Shown piece after piece: positions 39,210 to 52,400 of a stretch of DNA of 64,000 bases. Each line of letters begins with the position of its first letter. Position 1 is the stretch's first letter. The stretch comes from Macrobrachium rosenbergii (lineage: Eukaryota > Arthropoda > Malacostraca > Decapoda > Palaemonidae), in assembly GCF_040412425.1 (NCBI RefSeq), contig NC_089789.1:38636106-38700105 (forward strand). The letters are read 5' to 3'. A program made the translations under genes and the position numbers. Below the pieces are notes generated by a model. The model was given only the letters and a program-made list of their open reading frames with translations, was not told the DNA's origin and did no database searches.

Positions 39210-42200
39210 GCAATCAGATGTATATACCAATATAATTTATTTCCATTACATATCTTTAGTTACAGAACTGATCTGTATTACTCTTATTGTTGAAGTATGC
39301 TTTTAATTACTGTACTTGAACAAGAACACTTGAATACATCATTTGTTAGCTGCAGACAGTGCATTCAGACTCAGAGGATTTAATTTTTAGTTATGGCTCC
39401 TGTAATGTTTCTAAGTGACTTGACTGACTTAACTCTCAGGAGCCTCTAGAGAAATTAAAAAATTAAATATTTTACTTGGCCAAGGTGAAAAATGTGATAA
39501 CCCTTATCAAATCTTGAATGTACACATTTTCAAATTTTTCTTTGAAATGGGTTTCCAAAAAACAATAGTTTTTCTGTTTGATATGAAAACTATATAACCA
39601 AGTTTTTAATAAGTTTTAATGAATTGTTCTTGTTAACTTGCCCTGGTAAGTTATAAAAGTTACAAAATTAATTTCAATTCTTCTGTAAAGGGTAAGGTTC
39701 AGTACCTGTATTATTTATTACAAAGTGCATAAGAGAAAATTTAGGGATGTTTAACACCTAGCTCCAGTATTAAGACTTAATCATCATGACAGTTCTGTAA
39801 TTATAGTGGGCAGTTTCCCCCTTTTTTACATTTTAACATTTGTCCATGGAGTATTATTTCATCCCCATAAAACTGCATCTTGCCATGGACTGCTTTTATA
39901 TCCTGCCAGTGTTATATAGGATACATTGCACCGATACTCATTCCCAATTTCACGCTATGGTAGCCAAGTGTTGGTCTCTGGTACAGAAGGTGGAACGAAT
40001 AAGAGCCAGTTGGTTAGCTACCGTCAGTTGACAAATGCAGTCAGTAATTAAGGAAACATAGTAGTATTACTTTTAGATTTTAAAATTTTCTCTTTGTTGG
40101 CCAGTTTTCCTTCTCATTTTATTTTATTGTGAAGGTCAGTAGTTTTGAATTAGGGCAAGTTTGGTTGGCCTTGGTACTGTATGACTACTAAGCTTACTTG
40201 AACTTTACCCTAAATCAAGAATTTATATAAAACTTTAAGTAGAGTGATTCCTGTGGTTCCTTAAGTGTTAAAGATACTTCTGATTATATTTCAAGTAATT
40301 ATTTTCAGTCCTTTAAATTTTGTGAAATTCGTATGACATATTTTACAGACTTTGAACTATACTTTTATCAACAAGAATTATACAGGGCACAGTACCTTTT
40401 AAGACCATTAGTTCTTGATTGTGTGCTTGATATTCTGTATTACTGGAAACACATTTAAAAAGGAAATTATGGGGGTGGAACAGAGTGGTTTGACTGTGAT
40501 CTTTCATTAGTTTAAGGACTACCATTTAAGCTAACAACTGCAGCTGTGGAACTTTACCAAGATTCATAATCCTTTAGTTATGTACTAAGCATGACTCTAT
40601 ATAGTACTGTAGTTGTGTAGATGATTATAGTAAAGAACAAATCATACAAACATATGCCACTCTTTGATTTGGTAATAAACTGTCTTTAGTTTTTTTTTTT
40701 GGATTCTTCATAACTTGATGATGAACAGAGCCAAAATCCCCTTTAGACTATATTCCCCAAAAGTAATCTATTATCAATCTCTAGGTGTAATTAGTGTAAG
40801 GAAAAATAAATTTTACAGCACAAATTGTTTCAAATTTACATCATGCCTCTTAGATATTAAGTTCTAGGTCCCATAAGTTAGTAATTAAACTGTAAATGAT
40901 TTCCAAAATATTAAATACCTTTTGCCCAAATCTCTTTTCAAAATAGTAGTGAATGGTTCACCTGGTACTATGGACTTCATGAGCTTGGTGATAATTGGCA
41001 TCAAACGGTTCAAGCTTCCATTATACGATGTAAAAGTAATTTACTTCAGCAAGAGGCAAAAAGAAAAAAAAATAGTCAGTGGTGTGGAGGCAAGAAATCT
41101 TACCAAAGATAAGTCTTGTTAATTGTGGATTCCAGTGCAGCAGCTTCATCATAATGATGAATTTAAGAGCAGCCACACCCTTATCGTGTTATCTCTGATG
41201 GATGCTTGACCAATTGCTTTTTGTGGTCCCCTTGCTTACTACCATGCTGATTTGGTTGCTGTAGGTGTGATTGAACCTGATCAGATAATACTCTTTTTTA
41301 CCTTCAAAGCTGTCGTTACTTCAGGATCTTTCATCGGTCAATATATTCTTATAGCTATGGCTACAAACCCTTGTCTGCTACATCCAACAACTGTCGAGTC
41401 TGCAATGTTAATACAATTTTCTCTGAAAAACTCTTCCCTTTATGCCAAAGGTGAAACATTCCATGGCCTCAGTGACATCAAGAATACAACTGAACTTACC
41501 CTTGAAACTACGTAAGTAAACAAGACATAGTTAATAACTGTTGCACTTGGAATTTGGCAACAGTCATTTCATTATATAGCCTGAAGTTTTTACATATTTA
41601 ACACCATGTTTCAATAACACGATGAAATTGTTCTATAAGCTTTGTGTGTACTCACATTACAGCAAGCAAAAAAAAAAAAAAGTTTGCTTATCACTGACGT
41701 AAATGTCTAATATACATAACAGGTCCTGTAAGTGGCACATACCTGGCAGACCCAAATTTTCCTCACAATGGGCACTTGTTATCTGGAGAAATCCGGTAGT
41801 GAGGTCACTACTGTGAGTATTATGAATTTAATCTGAAGACCTCCTTGTTTTTTAACTTTATATCCAGGATATAAATTACATAAAGAGAAAACTTTAAAAA
41901 AAAAGTACAGTTACACAAAGTTGTCAGTCATACTTACATGCTTTTTGTTTTCCTACTGATATTTTAGAAATCTTTTTGAAGAGTGCTCAAGGACTTAGGT
42001 ACCCTCTTCAAGCATTTTGATGAACACCTGTGGAAGTTATTTTACTTTTGAGCCTTTCAATGCCCAATAGTGCATCTGAAAAAATGTGGAATCTCTTCTT
42101 AACTTTATTATCAAGTATTTAAATTACAATTGCATAAAAATGCTCATGGACTCTGGTCATCCATGACCATATCTTCAATGATGAGAGCAGAAGACTGACT

Positions 42201-42971
42201 TGGGGTCAAGGAAGTGTTGTCTATGTCGGATGAATGCATTACTGGCTGACCTGGAAGATAAGAATTTCTCTCAAACACTCATGAACAATATGTAGCCCAA
42301 AAAATTTAATGTGAAATTTTTGTTATGAACAATACGGAAATGTTTCATGATACAGTATAAAAGGTACAAATGATGTGAAAGATTGTTATAAAGGAACTTA
42401 CAAATTATTCAATCAATATTATAGGCTACCAGATAAGGATCATAGGAAATATATGGCAGGCATTTGCAATAAAACTATGAAGGGAAAACAATGTGTGTGT
42501 GCACATCTCTTAACACCAATTAGCATAGTTACCAATACTCAGCATCATTTAATTTTCTTCCACAAATACAAGCATGGGGTTGGTATAGTTACCAAAATAC
42601 TGTCAATTACGTTCTCTATTGTAATTGTGTCAACTAAATTCTCCTTCCATTACAGCCATAAGGTGGCGTTGTTTTCCCAGACACACAAGGGACAATAACG
42701 ATAAATGAAACCACAAAAATTCAAGTATCCAGACCCATACTGATGCACACCAAAACTGAAAATTTGTTCATAAGACTGAATGTAACTTAATAAAAAAAGA
42801 AAAAGTAAAATCATAAAATTTGTTTTCACATATTCCTTTTAATGGACAAACAAAAGCTTGGCAAATTCCTATAAAAAGACTAACCTCATCATCTTTAGGT
42901 TGACCCACTGAACTCACAACATAACAGAGATCTACATCCTATTCAGTACTTCTCATTCTACTCAGTCTAAC
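39210..42971. other. Intergenic region between converging HDHD5 and CDC16
   Basis: Holds the 3' UTRs. A candidate HDHD5 polyadenylation signal AATAAA lies at 40674-40679. A minus-strand AATAAA at about 42105-42110 could serve CDC16. A plus-strand frame at 41252-41515 (87 codons) has protein-like composition and runs into a donor-like GTAAGT, but I recognise no domain. Confidence 0.5.
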
Positions 42972-43021
42972 TCAAACTGGTGAATGCAGGACTTGTGGTG
43001 GAGGCTGCACATTCATAAAGC
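42972..43021 (-). CDS. CDC16: CDC16 exon 12, tentative terminal exon
   Basis: Acceptor CATCATTTCAG, phase-compatible, encoding FMNVQPPPQVLHSPV then TGA. The exon is short and other acceptors nearby are possible (for example at about 43763, giving an eight-residue tail), so this end is uncertain. Confidence 0.4.
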
Positions 43022-46000
43022 CTGAAATGATGTCAAATCCACTGATATCCAACCCCCTACCATGAATTATTCATAAACCTTTTGCATCAGAGCAAAGACT
43101 AAGAAGCTTATCTTTAATACCACCCTAATTTTTAGTACCATGGTATTTTCCCTCTCAGGCACATGCATACTGCATTTTACCAATTACCTTCCAGTTCTCA
43201 AGGAAAAGAAAACTCAAAATCATAATGTAGACAGTGGGATACTGGCTACTGACTCTGAAATGCCAACAATGATAAATTATATTGTACACTATTTATCCCC
43301 TGGTTATAGGCTTTTAATCTCTAACAATAGCTCTTGGCTAATGTCTACCACCATCTAGTAGAAACTGGTACCCAGGTGAAACTGAGCTACCTCTTCTGCT
43401 TCTTTGGTAGTTGACAGAGAATCATCTGTGGCTTCTTAACTATCTCTACTGTCCTGTGTCCTGGACCTTTGTATTGGTATATTTCCAAGGGGTCCTCTTA
43501 ATCTTCATTTCTCAATGTAACTTCCTTTTGATGGGTATGAACTGCTCCTCAAGTTACCAGTGAGTGCAATCCACTGCTGTGAAAGTTGCCTATTGTAAAT
43601 CATGGTTTGTCTATGTCAAGTGTCATGCATCACAGGAGCTTGGTTGGTCACACAGACAGCCCTGGAACCAGCAATGCTATGTATGATGGGCTAGGGAATA
43701 ACGGGGCTTGAACAGCATGGCAACAACTATACCTGTCAAGGTCTGTGTCCTCTCTGGACATCTGTAATTCACTGTCAACAGCATGAACTTTTACCTCAGT
43801 GACTACAATTCTCCTGTAATTCTTGTATATAAAGGGAGAGGAGAAATGAAGACTTGTGAACATCTGGCTATCACAGCCTTCCAATTTTAAGGATCTTGCC
43901 CTAAAAGAATTGTGAATTATTATAATGAGACCCAGTCACATCTGTAAACCACCATAGGGCTCATCCCAAGGATTTGATCTTGAGTGAAAGATAAAAACTG
44001 AAGCAAAGTAAGAGTTACAAGTGTTGGACACAAGTAGCAGGAGACCAAAGGTAAAAGATGAAGAGTTAAAAACAGATCACAATAACACAATAAGTATGGA
44101 GATCAAAGGATGAAGTAAAGAACCTTTAGTAACATTTACAAGGCACTGAACTATAGCCCCTAATGGCACATCAACAGTCAGTGACCTGTGAATACTAAAA
44201 GATATTCAATAGTAAAACTAAAAATACTGACGTACCTATACTGGAACCTAAAAGATTAGTATCACTTAGGGGATCATCAGCTGATGCAGGAGTGATATCA
44301 CTTGTAAGGTCACTTGTGTTAGTTTCAGTGCCCACAAGCTCTGAGGGAAGATCTAGAGATGGCAAATTGTCATCACCTGTAAAAATATTTCATTTTAAAT
44401 GACAACCACTGCAACAATTCATGAAAACTATCAAATTACCAATCAACAGAAAGTATTTAATCATAAATACAATTTGAGTAGAAAGAGAGGCACTAGGGAA
44501 TCATCGAGCTAAAAATGTAATTCTATATTACTATGGTTATCTTAATGTTTTATAGCCAGAGTTATGGTGGATCTGTATAACAAATTATTCAAATGCACTT
44601 TCTGTGGACACTGCTTTGACTCAAATGCCTGTATCTTGCCTTGAAAAGCTGGAGCTTGAGACATAAGTTGTTCCATAACCGTAGTAAGCAAAGTTGTTGC
44701 TGTAGTGTCATCTCTGTGGAGAGAGAGTGCTTTGTGAAGTGACACAACAGCTGCCTCATAGTCCCCGAGTAATGACTGCACCAAGCCCAAAGCAGAGTAT
44801 GTTGATGAGACACCTGGACACAGCCACAATGCCTGAAAAAAACAAAATATACAGTATTGCTATCGCATGTCAAAAGTTATCAGTACGTGTGCAGAACTTT
44901 CCAGTATACACTATAATCTATCAGACAGCAGTGCACCTTCTGTGGCACATGGTATATGGAGTTCTTTTCAGAACTTGTTTGGATCCAGCTGTACTGCCTC
45001 CCATATTTTATTTTTTACTTTGGTTTCTTCTCACTTGGCTGCTCACCTTCTCTAACTTAATTTTTCTTCAGTTTTCACCTGTCATTTAAGGACAGAGCTA
45101 CAGGCAAGTCAGCAAATATAAGAAATACTGTAGTTTCCTTCCAACATTCTTTGATTTATTCAAATATAAAATTTTGTTCCATATCAACTAGTCATCTCAA
45201 GTCAAGTAATGCAGAGGATTAGCACCTCACACAAAGATATGAATCACAAGTTGAAATGGATACTTCATTTTACAACACAGGTATTATGGGCTACTTTAGA
45301 AGCAAGGGCCCATGCTAGCACCGGCCGGCTTTACAAAGTGGTTACGTTCTGGAAAACCCATCATAATTCAAATGGTATTGGCAAACTTTCTGCAGTGTCA
45401 GTGATTGTGCCCCTGTGATCCTTTCATCTGGTGGTTAACTGGAGGCTGTTTCACATCTTTGCAGAAATTCATGTACATTAGACACATTTATGATATGATT
45501 TGCAAGATGTTCCCAAATTGTAGCTTTCCTTCCTGGATCTTGTAAAAAAAAAAAAAAACACAACTTAGTTCCATCTTAGAGTGTGGCATCATAAAGTGAA
45601 AACAAACAAATGAATAAAGAATTAACATGACTTACTACAGAGTGTTTCAGTTGGTATACCGGAAAACAAATGTCTAAACTCATCGATTCTTATGAATCAG
45701 TAGATCTTTGCAAACCTTTTGAAGTAGTACATTAGGTTACCAGCGTTTTATTTTTTAGGCAATTATCCCTACCTTGAAACAATGAACAAAATTTACCCAT
45801 TACTGCATACAGAAGGTGCCCAATGAATAAAGTATATTTAATAAACAAAATCTATCTAATAGACAAACTCACCAGATTATGACTAAAAATTCAACTGCCA
45901 GAAAAATTTCATTATTTAACAATCCCTCGGGAGAAAAAATCAGAACCCTGAATTTTATTATTATATTTCTACTGTACTACATACACTGTAATAAAACTAA

Positions 46001-49000
46001 CAAAATATTTACCTGCTGATGAAAGTGAAGTGCTTCTTCATATTTTTGCAATTTGCGACATGTGTGAGCTAGGTTATTTAGTAACACTGCCCATTTTTCT
46101 GGTACAACAACCACCCCACTTTCTTCGACCAAGGTTACTGCTCGCCGCATATACTCTTCGGCTGATTCATACCTGAAAGAACGTAAATAACAATGCATTT
46201 GAATTCTGAGCAATCATAGAGAATAATTAAACCAACTTCTGCCTCTTTTTCAACAGTCTAGTCACACTGAATCTTTTCTAAGTACCAATCACACCATATA
46301 AATGTACATACTCTTGTGGATGTAACAAACCTCTTTTCCCTTATAATTCAAAAAGGCTTGATTACCAAAACATTAGTATCATCTCTATAATTTATTTTTT
46401 CAAAAACATTGTTATGTAGAATACATAACATCAACTTGTCAGAATGTGTTACTACAATACCAGAAAGTACAGGCCATCCACGGTTTAAAACAGAGGCACT
46501 TGTGTTTCGAAAGAATTAAGGGTGGTCCCTGAAATTGGGATCAATCCTCAACCGGAATACACTTGCATCCAATTTCAATGGGATAAAAAGGTTTCTGCAT
46601 AAAGCAATTTGTATGCTATAAAAAATAAAATTAAAACTGTTCATATAAATTTATAAACCAGTTTTCCAAGATACATAAAGGTAATGGAGTGTATATGAAT
46701 CAGTCATGTAACCAACAGCCTCAAGGATGTAAGTGGCATAATATTAAGTTGTCAAATAACTAGAGCTAATAGTAATGGTGGTTCCTGGAAACACACATGG
46801 TCCATAGTTAACAAGGTTTGCCAAGCTGAGTATCAACCTGTCAATGAGGTCAATTTAAAGAATGCATGGTGTGCCAAGTAGGAGGGAAATGTAGTTAGTT
46901 AAATTCTGTAACCATCCCATGCAATTCAAGGCAACTGTCAGAAATGGGTGTCTCTGGGTTTTTATGGTCTACTGAAATCCCCAACAATGCCTTCATAGGT
47001 AAATGTGGAGACATATGTGGTATCATCCATTAGAAACTAGATTCACATGCAAGAGATGGCACAACAACGAAAACCATTTTTTGACTAATGGACTCTTCCT
47101 ATCCAAGGAGAGATTGATAAAGTTTGAACTTCTCTTTTCTTATCTGGATAGGATGCACAGAATGAGGAACAATTTTCCTAAGCTAATCCGGACTATAAAC
47201 AACTTGTAGAGCAATAAGATTCTCATCACCCAAGCTACGAATAAATTAATTTTTAAAAAATGCACAATGGAAACCGGAAAGCAGTTTCTTGTAAGAAACC
47301 ATGAAGAGATAGTAATAAAAAAATAGTACAGTAAAAGAAAATATTTTGCATTTACAAAATAAATTACAATACATCACACAATAAAACTTGTGTAAAAATT
47401 CTTAAAGTATATAAAATCTAAAAATATATAAAACAGAAACCACATCTACATAAATAGGCAAAAACAACAACTTAGTACTCGTGTATACTTACTCTTGATT
47501 GCTGAAAGCCACAACTCCAAGTTCATGCAACACAAAAGGATCTTCCGGTGCAATATCTAAAGCCTCCTTGAAAAACTTTTCGGCAAACTTGGGGTTGTTT
47601 GTGAGGCCATATTCCATTCCTAAATAGAGCTGTGGTAAATGACACCCTCTCATGAGTTGTGCTGCTTTGAAGTATGCTGCCATTGCCTGATCATGCTCGT
47701 TTTCAGCTGCAAATGAATGACCGTACGCTATCCAAGCCGGTCCAAAAACTCTGTCTAATGCCGTTGCTTTACTCAGGTACCTGCGTGCCTGTTCATTCTT
47801 ACCTGAAAGCACAACCCTGCATTAATCTACTGACTTTAAATGGAATACAGAGGTTTTCTTAGTCTTCAATGAACAAAGTGATATATCAGGATTACTGTTC
47901 TAAGGAGAGATTATATATTCAGGAATTTAATTTTCATCGCTTTCTGAGAGGCATCTGTTGATTATACTTAATAATAAATATGGTATTCAATCCCATAATA
48001 CATTTAAAGACCAAACTAAATACTGTATTTACCATAAACATCTTTATGATTTATGAGCACACCAAAAAGAATATTACACAATGATTTGTGTATACATGTA
48101 CTCACCTATCAAATAGTAATAGCAACCAACAGCAAACCATGCAAGGGCACTCTCAGGATACAGATCAACCAACTTGTGTGCTAATAAGAATAAATCTGAA
48201 ATTATAAAATTTCTGTATTACATGATCCACATGCATTGAAAATATTTATAACCATGTATACGTCTAGAGAAAATGTTGATAAAGCTTCTTGATTACCATA
48301 CCGAAAACAAAAGCAGGTGAATCCCTAACTATTTAACAGAAAATGTTAACAAGAAAATATTTGCTGTAAAATATTATGATCAAATAATTTTTAAATACAA
48401 AGTCTACGGAACATTAATTCAAAGTTTAATCAAACAAATGTGGTTGCTTTTAATTCTGAACCTGGTCTGATCTGCTGTGAATGGCAAATAAATAAATCCT
48501 TTTGGCAATGTTCTGTATCAATGGACATTATAAAGACCAATACAGGCAAACTGTTCCCAATAAAACCTACAGAAAAACCACAAAAAATCAACTTACTATT
48601 TGATTGTTTTAGTTCTACCAAGCATGATATGTGTATAGGTAAACAGCCAGTGTGATACGGGTCTTTTTTCAAAACTCTGAAAAAAAGTCGATGAATGAGT
48701 TTTCCAAAGACAACAAATTGCATAATGAATATACTTATGTAAAAAAAAAACTTATGACACTATAATATACATCATTTGAAAATATGGTAACATGAATAAT
48801 CCAACTAAGTATGTTATTATTATTATTATTATTTATACATTGAAAGGGCATGCCTGAAGGATGGATTTTTTAATGTGAAATGAAACTCGAGAAAGGCTAA
48901 CTTAAAGATGATGGACAACTTGTTATTAAATTCAAAACATTGTACAGTATTCTTAATTGATATGTTTAGGCTGAATTCACAGTGCTTAAGTTTAAACTGT

Positions 49001-49361
49001 TGCACTTCCAACTGATAAGTTAAAGGAGCTGGAATCTTGTTGGTAGGTTACAGAAGTAGTCTCCTCGATGATAAGTTAAAGAATTTGGACTTTCAGTTAA
49101 GTTAAAGAAGTTGGACACCTAGTTGATAAAAGTCCAAATGGAATGCATGAAAAGTAAAAGGTATGCTGCAAAGAGCCTTTAATACTGTCTACATGGGCCA
49201 TGAAGGGTATAATGTAGGTAGTTATATCCACAAAGCCTAGTACTAAGAAATGGTACTTAAAAATTTCATTTTACTAAGCTCTCTACCCTTACAGAAATGT
49301 GCTTCCTGCTATATCTACTTATTGCAATCCTTGCTATGTTTACTGGGTTTATCAGAGAGAG

Positions 49362-49403
<42 letters not shown>

Positions 49404-52400
49404 AACAACAGCAAAATCATAACAATTACATACTCCTGTGTTAACCGATGACATTGTGCAAAATTACAGTTGTAATATAGCTTTTCTGCCTGTGCTGTGA
49501 TGAAGTCTGCATTCAATGCTAAGGGCTCAGCAGGTTTTGGCAAAGGTTGGTTAGGCGAACTGTATTTGTTCACTCTAGTTTCGTAAACAGCCATTACCAC
49601 AGCACTCTCAGGTTCACTGCATACTTTAGAGAGAGGTAGTGAAGCCAGAAGTTCTTTTTCTGAAAAGAAATTTTTAAAAGTTTGCTTAAAAAAGGAACAA
49701 AATAAAATTACTGTATGTCATAAAACCCTAAAATTCCAGTATGTCACAATGAAGACTCCATGTAAGTCGGAGAGAAAATACAAAATCTAAATTAACTTCA
49801 ATTTAGGTCCACATGATGAGTGAGCTGAATACATCAACAGAAAGCCTCCCTCTTTGTGAGAAATGCCAAAGGTCATGGTGAAATAATCTGCTACTTGTCT
49901 GACCTGTTAGCAACACCTTCACTGACAATAGTACAATGTCTGGAGTATAGCCTAGTAACAGGAAAAATATTCAGTAAAGAAGTTGCAGCAGATCAGATGA
50001 ATTACAATATATAAAAGGAATACACTCTGTTAAGGAGAATGGCCAAGGATAATAAAATCTTGGGCATTTCTAATGAGAATGAAATCTCTTGCTTGTACAG
50101 AAAGTTCTTGGTCTGGTCACCATCAGCAAGGTTAGCCAAACCCAAATTATCATTGTCTGCCAAAGGCGAAGTAAAGCCTTTTGTTGTATCTCCAAGAAAC
50201 ATCAGCCCCTACCTGTTTCCCTATAACAGTTCATCTGGGTAAAGGCTGTAAATATACCTGACCCATTTGTGCCTGCAAAGTACCACTGACTGGCATTCAT
50301 CACTGGACTGACTGTAGGCACCCACCTAGTGTCTGCAACTCTCCAGATGGTTATCACTGTCACTGACTGATTTATTATAAGTGGACTATAAAACCAAGCA
50401 CCGGGGTACTTTCAGCCATTCGGCGCTCAAGATGGTGAAAAGCGGGAGTTGGAGTGATTGGGTCACTGTCAATGAAAGACAGAAGCTGCATTATTGCTAG
50501 TTACCAGCATTAACAAAGGTGAAAATTATGCCAAGACTATATGCAGAAAGCTATGCTATTCAAGGAATCTCAGGCTGCAAAAATTGCCAACTACTGTACT
50601 GGAAAACAGATCTGGTTCATTTTATTAGTAACTTCCAGCCTACACACGCAGACGTGTGAAAGTGAAATTAATTTACTCTGGACAGGATTGTAATTGTGAA
50701 GTCCCCAATACAGGAAACTAGGCCAACCCAGATATATAAACAACTTATTTCCAGCAAGTCAACCATTAAAGAAATTATTACAGTAAGCTACGCAGTACTG
50801 TATATTAATTCACTAATATGGGCTGCTCCAATCTGCACTTGAGGCAGGATATGCCGATTGGAAGGATATGAATTGTCTACCACAACCACAGAATTACTCG
50901 GCAAAGCAGGTGATGAGCTGGCAAACTGGCAGGGCTGCAATCTTGACAACATCCCTCAGAAACTGAGAACAGTTTGATAAGGAATCTGGGGAACACTAAT
51001 GTGCCACAAACACACACACATGCACATTGCATTCCAAGAAAATCAAGTGACTGGAACCAGGAACCTAATGCTGTAGCATGTTCAGGAAACATCAGGCTGA
51101 AGACCACACTATGCAGATAAGCACTCCTGATGCCTGGGTGAAGGCACTTGGGACACCAATCTATAAAGGCTGGGCAATCTCTTACTTTCCCCCTGCCAGG
51201 GCTTTGACAGCAGGATGTCTTCCTGTGACAAGTCTAAAGTTCTGCTCAAATGAAGATTTTTACATAAAGCTGTCACAAAGTCTACTGTTGTCAAGTTGCC
51301 TGTCACCATACCTACTACCTTGTCTCTGACAGACTGCACAATGAGTATGAAACCCAAGAAGTAGATGCACTACCTGTTACAACCATGATTCCATTACCCG
51401 GTGTTCCAGCAGGTGTGCTCATCAACCCTGATTAGGTGCACTGGTGCACAGAAACATGTGAGAGGAACTAGTGGTACTCAATCCAGGAGATGTGTTGAAT
51501 ACTATTAACACTGACGATCCTTGAGGGCATCTGCAGATATTGTAATCATCATCCAGTCTTCCAGATACCTCCTGTCTTTTGGCACTCCTTGAATCAAAAT
51601 AACTGACTCACCCAGCCAAATCAAAGGTCTTGCCTCGATGATGAGTACATTAAGCCAAGATGTGAAAATACACATCCCTGAGGTCCACGGACACATGTAA
51701 GTCCACTTCCTTGACCGGAAGATAAACTATGGCTCTGGGATCTGTTGAGGAAACTCTTTTTCAGGGGTATGATGGCTCATCATTCACCTGTCACCTTGGG
51801 ACCCACAAAATGGTGACCAAACCCAGGTGAGTTTTCAAGTACTTCCTCTACTGCATACCTCTCCAGCACTGACCCAGCATAGTCTGAATCCAGGAACTTC
51901 ACAGGGTCCTGGCTGTACATACTGAATCCTATTGGAAGGGAAGTAAATGGGGCTCTCATCTCCAGAAAAGGAAGTATGCAACCCTTTGCAAGACACTTCA
52001 AACCATACTGTCCATCCTTGCTGGGTTGAAAAGGCAATGGCTCTCTCCTCGCTAGCCATCCTGATAAGGGTAAGTCACCTGGTTTTCCTGGTTGTCCTCT
52101 GATGTCTCCTCCTGTGTCACAGTGACATGCCTGGTTGCTGATTTTTTTCACTAAGGTATCTGGTACTGCACCCTGCCTTGGGTCTTCACACCCAGATCCA
52201 TCAGGTGCAGGAATGAGTCCAAAAGGTTAAGACACTTGATCGTTGAGTCTGTGGAAGATGAAAAGTACAGCACCACCTGGATGTTAAGGATCAAAGGACA
52301 ACCAAGGGACACCACCAATGAATTATCAGTTACGGCACAGAATCCAAATAATGATCCTCCTGAACAGTACTGCAGATAAACAAAATTACCTGCTATGGAC

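Noticed and set aside
41252..41515. 87-codon plus-strand ORF between the converging genes
   Set aside because: Protein-like but without any recognised domain or partner exon. Only a donor-like GTAAGT at its end. Kept as a remark in the intergenic entry.
42375..42698. 107-codon plus-strand ORF
   Set aside because: Composition typical of AT-rich chance frames. It lies opposite the likely CDC16 3' end.
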